From: Chrysomallon squamiferum
Lineage: Eukaryota; Mollusca; Gastropoda; Neomphalida; Peltospiridae
NCBI GenBank assembly: GCA_012295275.1
Contig: CM022671.1
Coordinates: forward strand, 21,683,822 to 21,697,821
Direction of reading: 5' to 3'
DNA length: 14,000 bases
Numbering within the stretch: position 1 is the first letter of the stretch; each line of letters begins with the position of its first letter. Below are positions 7,601 to 14,000 of this stretch, piece by piece. The notes beneath the pieces were generated by a model, which saw only the letters and a program-made list of their open reading frames with translations, did no database searches and was not told the origin of the DNA. The translations under genes and the position numbers were made by a program.

Positions 7601-10600
7601 GAGCCAGCAGCTGGAGAAAAAACGTATTGGAAACGGACCTATAGCAGAAATAGAATTCTGGCGAGAAAGAAATGCAGCACTGAGCGCTCTCACAGAACAG
7701 TTGAAGATTCCTTTGGTCGCTCAGATGTTTGAGATCTACAGCCAAGTCGAAACTGACATTGAAAGTCGAAGGCCTGACCTCAATAAGTACTATGTTGAAG
7801 CCAAAGACAATGTCCGATTTCTGTCCACTTTGGAAAGACATTTCAAGAATGTTGCTCATGGATCAACATTTCAAATTGTGATTGAAACCATCCCTTCCAT
7901 GATGAATGCTCTTAGAATGGTCTGGATTATTTCACGCCATTACAATAAAGATGAATTAATGGTGCCTTTGATGGAAAGAATAGCTTGGGAGCTGGCTGAA
8001 AGAGTTGCCAGAGTTATTGATGTTCACACACTTTACAAGTGAGCCATGTTATTATTATTAGTAGTAGTAGTAATATTGGTAGTGGTAGTAACCATGATAG
8101 TACTAGAAGTAGTAGTGGTAGCGGTAATGTGCAATAATATTATTTAAATATTAATTCCACACATGTAAACAGATAGAAAATAATTTAAAATGCACTGAGT
8201 AGTATTGAATTTAATAATATTGTAATTGATAAATGATTGAAAATGAATTTAAAATTAAACAACCCTTTACACCTTTTCTGTAATGGATTCATGACTGAGT
8301 AGTGACATAAACTAATAATAAAGTGAGTGCAGCATGGTCTACATTAGAGCAAATAAATAAATAAATTTCAGTAAGTACAAATTCTTGCCAAGTACTTATT
8401 TCAAAAATGTAAATATTTGAAATTAGAAAACAAAAGATAATTAATTTTTACCATTTACATATACTAATTCATTTTATTTTATAACTAATCTCCATACAGT
8501 ACTGCTGTTATAAAAATTTAAATAAACCACTGAATCTTATTCAAGATTCACTGGTTATATCTTTTTCTTGGTGGATAGCTTTATTTTCCATGTGTTGTGG
8601 TATTTTCAACAACTAGTATGATATAAGCATTTTGCTTTTGGAATTTTTATCCTGTAACTTCTAATTTGATTTAGGTCAGACACAGACGTAGTGAAGCGAA
8701 TGACAGCAGAAGCGCAGAAGATGCTGCGAGTGTGGAAGGATTCCTACTTTGAAGTGAGAGCAAAAATTGAAGCTTCAGGTCGAGACCAGCGCTGGGAGTT
8801 TGATCGCAAAAAGCTGTTTGAGAGAACAGACTACATGGCCAGTATTTGTGCAGATCTACACGAAGTTGCACAGGTACATAATATATTTATGTGTTTGTAT
8901 TATGCAGGTTCATTTTGCCTGCGAGAAAGCTTAAATTGGACAAAATATTTATAAGGATAATGTTCAGTGATGTTTATAACATATACTGATTACAAGGGAT
9001 GTAACTAATCTAAAAAGTTAGTTTGCAAAGCTTTTCTGATTCTGTATACTGAATTGTTGGTCTTTAGTTGTGCAGGTCTGATAACAGTGGTTTTGGTCTT
9101 ATTGTGTGTGTGTGTATCTGTCTGTGTCTGTGTCTTTTTGCTGGAATAATATGTAAATGTTTATACAGTCCTTGAAATAATGCATACCAAAAGAAGTAAC
9201 CCATAACATTGAGATCATTTGTAACTAAATTCATAGCAACTGTAAGTAATCAGTTATTCCACAAAACAAATCTCTTAATATTGTTACCTATTTCCTTTTT
9301 TAATTTTTTAAATTATTTTTTTCAGGTTCTTGAAGAGTTCTACAACATCTTTGGCCCAGAACTGAAAGCTGTCACTGGTGATCCAAAGAGAATTGAAGAT
9401 GTGTTAAAGCGAGTGGATGCCCTGGTTGAACCACTTGAACAGGTAATGCATGGACATGTTTCTTCACTTCATTGCATCAAACCAAATAGCTAAACACAAC
9501 TTCTAAATTGTAATTAAACATAAGCCTAATTCTACAAAATTATATTTCAGACAGACTTTGTGAAAGCATTTAAATACTTGAATGTTTAAAATTTGTTTAT
9601 TCCCACCTTTAATATTTTGGGGTTCCTTTAATCAGTTAAATATGTTTATTAAATCGTTTATATGGAAATTTATATTTTAACCAAAATTAAATTATTTATG
9701 ATTATAGTGACTTATTCTTGTAAAAGTGCTATTCATGAGATAACTAATGATGTTTTCAAATTTTTTTTTTTTATTTAATAGAGAGGATTTTATTATTATT
9801 TTTTTTAATAAATGATTATTATATATATTTTTTTCAAGAGCTAGTTGTTTCATGTTGTGTGTTTCATTTCCAGGTGGAGTTTGACATTTTCAACCAGCGA
9901 GAGATGATGCAGTGGAAGCGTGTTATGGAGAGGTTCAACAAAGAGGTGGATGAGATAGAACACGAAGCCAAAAACTTCATTGATGACTCCTTCCAGTCAC
10001 TGCGATCTGCTGAAGGAGCATTTGACATGCTCCTGAACTTCAAACACATCCGGTCACGTGAAGCCATCAACAACCAGATGATGCAAAAGTTCAAAGACAT
10101 TTTAACACAGTATGAAAAAGAGGTTCGTCATTTTACCTCTTTTTGGGGGTGAGGGGGAGGTTTAATTGGGAAGTAATAATTTAACTTTTATTTCTTTTTT
10201 AGTTAGACAAAGCATCACATAATGTATGAATTTTAATTTTTTTAATTTTGGCTTCTGTATGTTTCTGTTCAGATATATTTTATTTATTTATCAATTAATT
10301 CATAACTGATTTAACCTAAATATTGTAAAAAAACAAATGATTTTTTAGCACTGTAAATAAATAACTGAATAAGAAGTAGCCATTTTTATGTGTCCACTAC
10401 ATTTTATCTACCATCACATAAAACATATCTCTTTGAAATAAAAAATTATATTGTTTTTGTTTGCTGAGTAATAATAATTTGGTTAACATTGTTTGTACAG
10501 GTTGACACAATGCACAGTCTGTTTAAAGAGAATGTTGAAAGTCCTCCACTGAACAAGAATAATCCACCAACTTCAGGAGCCATATTCTGGGAGAGAGCAC

Positions 10601-12057
10601 TCTTCTATCGCATCAAACACACCATTATCAGCTTCCAGAGCATGGATGAAATGATGGTGTCTGACAATTTGGGAAAAGCTGTGAGTATTATTAGTTAGCT
10701 GGGTTTCTTTAAGATTTAGTTTGATTTTAATTCAGCTGTGCTATTAAATGTATGTTATAAAACGCAAATGGGTTAAAAGAGGTTCCATAAAATATAAGAT
10801 TAAAAAAAAATAAAGATATTATTATTATTATTATTGTTTTACTTATTTATTGTTTAGCTTTGCCTATTCATTTGTTTCCACAGAATGTTAATCTTTTGGC
10901 ATTTGAGATTTTATTAAATTAACACAAAAGCCAGGAATTCAGATACTCGAGAAATTGTACCTTGGTAGTGTGGTAATCATACTTCCTTATTGTTTAGGAA
11001 TCTTTAGCTTTGCCATCAGCAGTATTGGTTGATATCAAACCTGGACAAGTAATATATGTACTTCTGTGCTGGATTAGAAAATGTGGCATTCAGACTCCAT
11101 AGAACTGAGACCAATAAATCATTTAACAAGTTTTCTCTTGTACTAGAGAAAAGACCTATTAAAATTATTTTTAATAATTTATATTTAATACCCCCATCCC
11201 CAGGCTCGTGCCAAGTATTTGAGTGTTGGGAAACAGATGAAGGCATTTGAGGAAGGAAAATACGAACAGTGGAAGGAACATGTTGAGCAGATCCTACCTT
11301 CCCTGCTGAAACACAACCTGCTGATCAAACCCAGTCATGTCCAGACAAACCATGCCTTCCATCAGCAACAGCTACAGCAGCAGCACCAACAAGTGCACAC
11401 TATGAATCAACTTCACAGTCAGCATCAAGGTGCAGGTGAAGATGGGGGCGAGAGTGTCACAGGTAATGCATATATCTTTGTCATAGTTGGTGTAGTTAGA
11501 CAGGTTCAGATACTAGATTACTTAAAGCAATACAGATTTTTTTATTTACTTATTTATTATTATTATTGTTATTATTATTTTGTTGTTGTTGTTTTTAAAA
11601 TCATAAACAGCATGTTTGTTTGTTTTTATTTTTGTTTTTTTTAATAATGTATTGGTGAAAAGGGGTTTCTTTAATTTGTTTTGTTTTTAAATAATGGTAT
11701 TTATTGCATGTAAAACTTTGCAGTTTTGTTTAAATTTGTTTTATAATATGCGATAATTCTAGAAAAGATGGTTTAAAAAATATCTGAAATTGAATGAATC
11801 ATTTTAATAAAAGAAAAAACATTTGGTTTATTAAAAAAAAAAAAACAAAAAAAAACCAGATTTTGTGTTATACTGAAATGCAGTCAACATTAATTCTCAT
11901 GGCAACAAGTCGCCATCTCTTCCTAAATTGTCTGGTGATGGTTATTAGCTATAAGTTTTGTTTTTGCATGTATACTTTATTCAATTTACCAGTCTAATCA
12001 ATATGTGATTGCCAGGTAAGTAAAATATTAACTGAATTTAATCAACTGAATCCTTCA

Positions 12058-12098
<41 letters not shown>

Positions 12099-12225
12099 CA
12101 TTTATTTAATAATGGAGTATTTAATAAATACTTCCGACCTAGATCTGAGTTAATATTTTTAATCTAATATTTAGCTGTACAATCAGAGCTGACTGAAACT
12201 GTTCCCCGAACACTGGATGAGTCTG
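4197..12225 (+). CDS. DNAH10: Axonemal dynein heavy chain, DNAH10 (inner arm) type, 5' part, 11 exons
   Basis: Partial gene running off the window. Exons 4197-4413, 4914-5060, 5718-5896, 6503-6727, 7227-8038, 8675-8873, 9326-9442, 9874-10122, 10501-10680, 11204-11462 and 12175-12225 join in compatible phases to about 878 residues. Dynein heavy chains are ATP-driven microtubule motors; the DNAH10 type belongs to the I1/f inner arm of cilia and flagella. Residues 1-72 form an N-terminal helix-rich segment and 62-181 are acidic then Lys-Glu rich. From about 371 on lies the DHC_N1 tail domain that assembles the heavy chain with partner chains. Diagnostic segments recalled from DNAH10 are AEIEFWRER, ALRMVWIISRHYN, WEFDRKKLFERTDYM, EEFYNIFGPELKAVTGDP, AFDMLLNF and NNQMMQKF. 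Metazoan heavy chains are about 4,500 residues, so the AAA motor ring and microtubule-binding stalk lie downstream. DNAH10 rather than another inner-arm chain is a judgement from memory of the family. Confidence 0.88.
4414..4913 (+). other. DNAH10-like intron 1 (500 nt)
   Basis: GT-AG intron in phase 1. It contains an ATT array, several ATAT runs near 4667-4683 and an A-rich stretch before the acceptor ATTTAG. No extra exon was recognised. Confidence 0.8.
4541..4604. repeat. (ATT)n microsatellite in DNAH10-like intron 1
   Basis: About 21 tandem ATT units in the sense strand, starting about 130 nt after the donor of exon 1. Confidence 0.95.
4914..5060 (+). CDS. DNAH10: DNAH10-like coding exon 2 (residues 73-121)
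   Basis: The acceptor ATTTAG joins the carried G to AG, giving Glu73, and the sequence continues PEIPDIEQDEEG. The exon is 147 nt with phase 1 on both sides, so skipping it would preserve frame. It is strongly acidic with many Glu and Thr and carries no recognised domain. It ends AAAG/GTAAAA. Confidence 0.82.
5061..5717 (+). other. DNAH10-like intron 2 (657 nt)
   Basis: GT-AG intron in phase 1. A patch at about 5255-5355 is visibly richer in G and C than the rest and holds the six-base-pair hairpin GCAGGA-GCTA-TCCTGC at 5319-5334. That patch could be an old transposon remnant or an unrecognised element; no coding signal was seen. Confidence 0.75.
5718..5896 (+). CDS. DNAH10: DNAH10-like coding exon 3, Lys/Glu-rich (residues 122-181)
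   Basis: The acceptor TTGCTAG joins the carried G to GA, giving Gly122. The product begins GKRKKKGKD and then becomes a Lys/Glu/Pro-rich, probably disordered segment ending GELQKKT. The exon ends AAAACT/GTAAGC in phase 0. Such KEKE-type segments are common near dynein N-termini and evolve fast, so this exon is supported by frame and splice sites more than by homology. Confidence 0.8.
5897..6502 (+). other. DNAH10-like intron 3 (606 nt), with a candidate micro-exon
   Basis: GT-AG intron in phase 0. Apart from the possible 15-nt micro-exon at 6216-6230, it is AT-rich with a T-run before the final acceptor GAAATTGCAG. No repeat array or gene was seen. Confidence 0.75.
6216..6230 (+). CDS. DNAH10: Candidate 15-nt micro-exon in DNAH10-like intron 3
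   Basis: The sequence TCTTTCAG/ATGTTAAGGATCAAG/GTAACA has a good acceptor and an acceptable donor around exactly 15 nt. Flanking exons 3 and 4 meet in phase 0, so inclusion would add five residues, MLRIK, just before KIIIQKVW without shifting the frame. No transcript evidence is available and a chance match is quite possible; it is not included in the residue numbering used here. Confidence 0.25.
6503..6727 (+). CDS. DNAH10: DNAH10-like coding exon 4 (residues 182-256)
   Basis: The exon is 225 nt, phase 0 on both sides, between TTGCAG and CACAG/GTATTT. It encodes a conserved dynein N-terminal block with WRTYLYQCYQ, VYFLRNTPGMIPLP and LEFGVLNGHSL, ending MLEQIISQ, which continues directly into VYMPLLSYNQ of exon 5 as in DNAH10 proteins. 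Confidence 0.9.
6728..7226 (+). other. DNAH10-like intron 4 (499 nt)
   Basis: GT-AG intron in phase 0 ending in a strong polypyrimidine tract and ATTGCAG. An eight-base inverted repeat (CTGATGGT at 6808-6815, ACCATCAG at 6883-6890) lies near its start. No exon or tandem array was seen. Confidence 0.8.
7227..8038 (+). CDS. DNAH10: DNAH10-like coding exon 5, start of the DHC_N1 tail domain (residues 257-526)
   Basis: This 812-nt exon is the largest here. It starts VYMPLLSYNQHK, passes a Ser/Thr-rich linker (about residues 276-312) that looks variable, then FLISMQKFASNITHTLQQIEG, and enters DHC_N1 near VEWENQIG (about 371). EIEFWRER (397-404), NVRFLSTLERHFKN and ALRMVWIISRHYNKDEL are family hallmarks of this tail region. 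It ends TACAA/GTGAGC in phase 2; reading on gives an immediate TGA, so splicing is required. Confidence 0.92.
8048..8118. repeat. Degenerate (ATT)/(GTA) trinucleotide repeat
   Basis: ATT units pass into imperfect GTA units with interruptions, immediately downstream of the exon 5 donor. Confidence 0.7.
8525..8556. repeat. Near-perfect inverted repeat (14-position stem, 4-nt loop)
   Basis: The arms AACCACTGAATCTT and AAGATTCACTGGTT pair at 13 of 14 positions, with one C-C mismatch and loop ATTC. It is intronic. It could be a cruciform, an RNA hairpin or the footprint of a small inverted-repeat element. The stem is too short for a typical microRNA precursor. Confidence 0.75.
8675..8873 (+). CDS. 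DNAH10: DNAH10-like coding exon 6 (residues 527-593)
   Basis: The acceptor GATTTAG supplies one base to complete Lys527 (AA plus G). The exon encodes the conserved WKDSYFEVRAKIEASGRD and WEFDRKKLFERTDYMASIC blocks of the dynein tail. It ends GCACAG/GTACAT in phase 0. Confidence 0.92.
8874..9325 (+). other. DNAH10-like intron 6 (452 nt)
   Basis: GT-AG intron in phase 0. It holds a short GT tract (9104-9115) followed by TCTGTG units to about 9134, and ends in a long T-rich tract and TTTCAG. No coding signal was seen. Confidence 0.8.
9326..9442 (+). CDS. DNAH10: DNAH10-like coding exon 7 (residues 594-632)
   Basis: A 117-nt, phase 0-0 exon encoding VLEEFYNIFGPELKAVTGDP followed by a helical segment with VLKRVDALVEPLEQ. 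It is among the most conserved parts of the DNAH10 tail. Donor CAG/GTAATG. Confidence 0.92.
9443..9873 (+). other. DNAH10-like intron 7 (431 nt)
   Basis: GT-AG intron in phase 0, very AT-rich with T-runs and short ATT repeats around 9760-9835, ending TTCATTTCCAG. No exon or array of note was seen. Confidence 0.8.
9874..10122 (+). CDS. DNAH10: DNAH10-like coding exon 8 (residues 633-715)
   Basis: A 249-nt, phase 0-0 exon encoding VEFDIFNQREMMQWKRV, FIDDSFQSLRSAEGAFDMLL, HIRSREAINNQMMQKF and QYEKE. The junction with exon 9 reads QYEKE-VDTMHSLF, which fits the family. The donor is the weak GAG/GTTCGT. Confidence 0.9.
10123..10500 (+). other. DNAH10-like intron 8 (378 nt) with G-rich start
   Basis: Begins GTTCGT and ends TTTGTACAG, phase 0. 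A G-rich block at about 10145-10160 contains a second donor-like site GTGAGG at 10149. The rest is AT-rich with nothing recognised. Confidence 0.8.
10501..10680 (+). CDS. DNAH10: DNAH10-like coding exon 9 (residues 716-775)
   Basis: A 180-nt, phase 0-0 exon. It encodes VDTMHSLFKEN, NNPPTSGAIFWERALFYRIK and a helix ending NLGKA. The PP-hydrophobic-GAI-W block and the YRIK/HRIK segment are characteristic of this part of the axonemal dynein tail. Donor AAAGCT/GTGAGT. Confidence 0.92.
10681..11203 (+). other. DNAH10-like intron 9 (523 nt)
   Basis: GT-AG intron in phase 0 with a short ATT run at about 10817-10837 and a C-rich acceptor region ending CATCCCCAG. No exon was recognised inside; open frames over the last 150 nt show no dynein similarity. 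Confidence 0.8.
11204..11462 (+). CDS. DNAH10: DNAH10-like coding exon 10 with Gln/His-rich insertion (residues 776-861)
   Basis: The first half (ARAKYLSVGKQMKAFEEGKY to LLKHNLLIKP, residues 776-818) matches the dynein tail. The second half (819-861) does not look like dynein. It has a Gln/His-rich tract at 828-850 (11 Gln and 5 His in 23 residues, encoded at 11360-11428 by mixed CAG, CAA, CAC and CAT codons), then a Gly/Asp/Glu/Ser linker. It ends ACAG/GTAATG in phase 1. Confidence 0.85.
11360..11428 (+). repeat. Coding Gln/His-rich low-complexity tract
   Basis: The CAR/CAY-rich run inside exon 10 keeps an open frame and mixes synonymous codons, so it is not a pure CAG expansion. Confidence 0.8.
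11463..12174 (+). other. DNAH10-like intron 10 (712 nt)
   Basis: GT-AG intron in phase 1. It has ATT/GTT triplets at about 11553-11596, A-runs near 11832-11856, an isolated CAG/GTAAGT site at 12013-12021 and an AT array at 12065-12095. The acceptor is ATTTAG. Confidence 0.75.
12065..12095. repeat. (TA)n dinucleotide microsatellite
   Basis: About 15 TA units after TGTG, roughly 80 nt upstream of the small exon 11. Confidence 0.95.
12175..12225 (+). CDS. DNAH10: Probable 51-nt exon 11 of the DNAH10-like gene (residues 862-878)
   Basis: The site TATTTAG/CTGTACAATC continues phase 1 from exon 10, the carried G giving Ala862. It encodes 16 further codons (VQSELTETVPRTLDES) and ends GTCTG/GTATGT, again phase 1. 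The open frame, matched phases and good splice sites support it, but the peptide has no recognised homology. Because both ends are phase 1, it could be skipped without changing frame. Confidence 0.6.
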
Positions 12226-12837
12226 GTATGTTCTGTAGTCATTTGTGTGGTCTCAGGGTGCTGTTTTTATTTCCAGTGTTGGTTAGAGAATTTTCACATA
12301 ACAACAAAAGTGAATGTTTGTCATTGAAGTTCATTAAAGTAATTCTTTGCAGCAAATCATGGATTTTTGAGAGTTTTATAATTCTATAATAAGAAAATTA
12401 ATGATAATTTATTATAAGTGTTATTGGAATTAGCAATTTTGAAAATGATTGATGTAAATTAAAACTGAAAAACTTGATTTTTTCGTCATAAAATTAAAGA
12501 TACTGTTATTCATAATAAGTTTTTCTCAGGTTTTTCTTTATTAACAGTAATTGTACCAAACTGTGTAGATTGAATCAAAATGAATGTATATTAGTTCATA
12601 CAATGGATAACATATATTTATGTTAAATGGTTAATTCACTTTTGTTTGCGTGGTATAGTTTTCACTGTTAGAGCAGTTGCAGCTTGTCAGAAAGTATACC
12701 ATAATAAAAATTTAAATTCTATAAAAAAAAAGCACTTCAAAATGGTGTTTAATGAGTATTTCTTATTATCAAAATTAAATATTATTTTCATTTATTTATT
12801 TATTTGTTTATTTATTACAATTTTATTATTTTTTAAT

Positions 12838-12840
12838 TTA

Positions 12841-12882
<42 letters not shown>

Positions 12883-12885
12883 TAT
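12838..12885. repeat. (ATT)n microsatellite in DNAH10-like intron 11
   Basis: About 15 near-perfect ATT units in the sense strand, preceded by TTTA-type repeats. Confidence 0.95.
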
Positions 12886-13420
12886 TATAATTTTTAAATG
12901 ATTTGGTCATTTAAATTGAACCTTTTAATAAACTGATTAACGTTTGAAAAAAAGAGGAAAATTTTGTGATTTCAATTTTTTGTTTTTTAACACATTGTTC
13001 AATTGTAGTTTGCTTATAGCTGCACAGTGGTTTATTAGCATTAGAGTTCAGTTAAACACACATTCACACACTGCTAGAAATGTTAATATGTAGTGTAAGG
13101 TAGTCATAAGTATTTGTTTCTTTTCCATTGTTTATTCATTCATTCATACATATATTATTATTATTATATATGTATTTATTGTAGTTATATTTATTTCTTA
13201 CCATAATCCTTTTGGTTTTAGATCTGTGTATCTTATAGAAACTAATTCATGGTTTGAAAATAATCTATTATTCAGATTAATATTATTCTCTTACTTTTTA
13301 GTTAAAAAAAAAAAAAAAATATATATATATTTTTTGTGTTTTCTTTTCTTTTTATAATTTTTATAATCTTAATTATATTTCTTAAATGTTCATATTTTAT
13401 GTGTTACTTCTACAAAATAA

Positions 13421-13457
13421 CATTATTATTGTCATCATCATTATTATATTATTATTA

Positions 13458-13515
<58 letters not shown>

Positions 13516-13536
13516 AAGTACTACTACTACTACTAC

Positions 13537-13577
<41 letters not shown>
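13421..13577. repeat. Compound (ATT)n-(ACT)n-(ATT)n microsatellite, about 155 nt
   Basis: Irregular ATT/CAT units lead into about 20 ATT units, a switch to about 7 ACT-type units near 13517-13539, then about 12 more ATT units. Long reading frames across it encode only poly-Tyr, poly-Leu or poly-Asn and are repeat artefacts. Confidence 0.95.
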
Positions 13578-13578
<1 letters not shown>

Positions 13579-14000
13579 AGATTATAATGTTACAAATAAT
13601 ATTCCATGGTGCTGATTTGCTTTTAATGATCATCAGAATACTAATTTGCTTTCTGCTGTTTGAGCTGTAATTTTGTTGTTGCACCCATTCCACCACATCA
13701 TCTGTTTTTGGTATAATTTCCTTTTTATTAATATAGCTAAAATTTGTTTGTCAGTCCCAAATTAAGTGCAGTTCAAGATAATAGGCACATTTAACATTGA
13801 ATAAAGCAGTTATTAATTTTATAAACAATTGATGTTTGATAGAATTATTTTGACTTTATTTTTTTAATTAATTTCAATTATTTATTTACATTACTACTCT
13901 TTTGTAATATTAAAATTTATATTATTCTGCTGGTTATAAGATTCCATCTGTTTCATACTGCTTCCTTGACAGACATTTTATTTTTTTTTTTTTTTCCTGT

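Larger units (their letters stand above)
8039..8674 (+). other. DNAH10-like intron 5 (636 nt)
   Basis: GT-AG intron in phase 2. The first 80 nt are a degenerate GTA/ATT triplet repeat (about 8048-8118). A near-perfect 14-position hairpin lies at 8525-8556. No coding signal was seen. Confidence 0.8.
12226..14000 (+). other. DNAH10-like intron 11, runs past the window edge
   Basis: At least 1,775 nt of AT-rich sequence after the exon 11 donor with no recognisable dynein exon on the plus strand. It holds the two ATT arrays listed separately, a TTTA-type repeat (about 12791-12816), an A-run and AT run at 13304-13330, and a short ATT run near 13155. The window closes in a long T tract, which could be the polypyrimidine tract of the next acceptor, but no AG is visible before the end. 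Confidence 0.6.

Noticed and set aside
7335-7859. A 174-codon minus-strand reading frame
   Set aside because: It lies wholly inside DNAH10-like exon 5 on the opposite strand; the plus-strand frame has clear dynein homology and the reverse product matches nothing I recognise.
10123-10148. Longer exon 8 using the GTGAGG donor
   Set aside because: It would leave phase 2 and bring in-frame stops in exon 9, while the exon end at 10122 gives the conserved QYEKE-VDTMHSLF junction.
11949-12015. Possible exon ending at the perfect donor CAG/GTAAGT in intron 10
   Set aside because: With an acceptor at 11948 it keeps phase 1 at entry but leaves phase 2, which puts a stop in the next exon; with the acceptor at 11992 the carried base gives an immediate TAA. 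Kept only as a candidate recursive splice site.
13397-13696. Minus-strand frame encoding poly-Asn and poly-Ser, and plus-strand poly-Tyr/poly-Leu frames
   Set aside because: These are direct translations of the compound ATT/ACT microsatellite; frames without stops are expected from such repeats.
1-14000. A novel defence, mobile or biosynthetic system
   Set aside because: The coding content is fully explained by two animal gene families; no transposase, reverse transcriptase, viral-like or clustered enzyme genes were seen.

Overview
The window is eukaryotic nuclear DNA: AT-rich non-coding sequence full of microsatellites (mainly ATT/AAT and GA), with short exons of higher GC bounded by GT-AG splice sites. 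No rRNA, tRNA, CRISPR array, prokaryotic operon or intact transposon was seen. Protein character, short introns and a mollusc-like leader motif suggest a lophotrochozoan, most likely a mollusc. That assignment is inference; the species cannot be named from this sequence.

Two protein-coding genes lie head to head. On the minus strand (781-2268) is a complete-looking two-exon gene for a 318-residue membrane-anchored aspartyl/asparaginyl beta-hydroxylase-domain protein of the ASPHD1/ASPHD2 type. It has both iron-ligand histidines and the 2-oxoglutarate-anchoring arginine. On the plus strand (4197 to the window end) is the 5' part of an axonemal dynein heavy chain that best matches the inner-arm DNAH10 type. 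I could chain eleven coding exons in consistent phase (about 878 residues). They cover the N-terminal tail, an acidic/Lys-Glu-rich region and much of the N-terminal tail domain (DHC_N1). The motor domain lies beyond the window.

Layout: 1-780, AT-rich 3' flank of the ASPHD-like gene; 781-2268, ASPHD-like gene with one 531-nt intron; 2269-4196, shared intergenic region with two long GA tracts, one AAT tract and uORFs near both start codons; 4197-12225, dynein exons 1-11; 12226-14000, start of a long intron with large ATT arrays.

The two products have no obvious joint function: one is a putative 2-oxoglutarate oxygenase in a membrane, the other a ciliary motor subunit. I see no previously undescribed multi-gene system. 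The points worth a second look are gene-structure details: a Gln/His-rich insertion in a conserved dynein tail, candidate micro-exons, a weak splice donor with a competing site, a candidate recursive splice site, a poly(A) signal overlapping a stop codon, and a consistent sense-strand orientation of the intronic ATT arrays.
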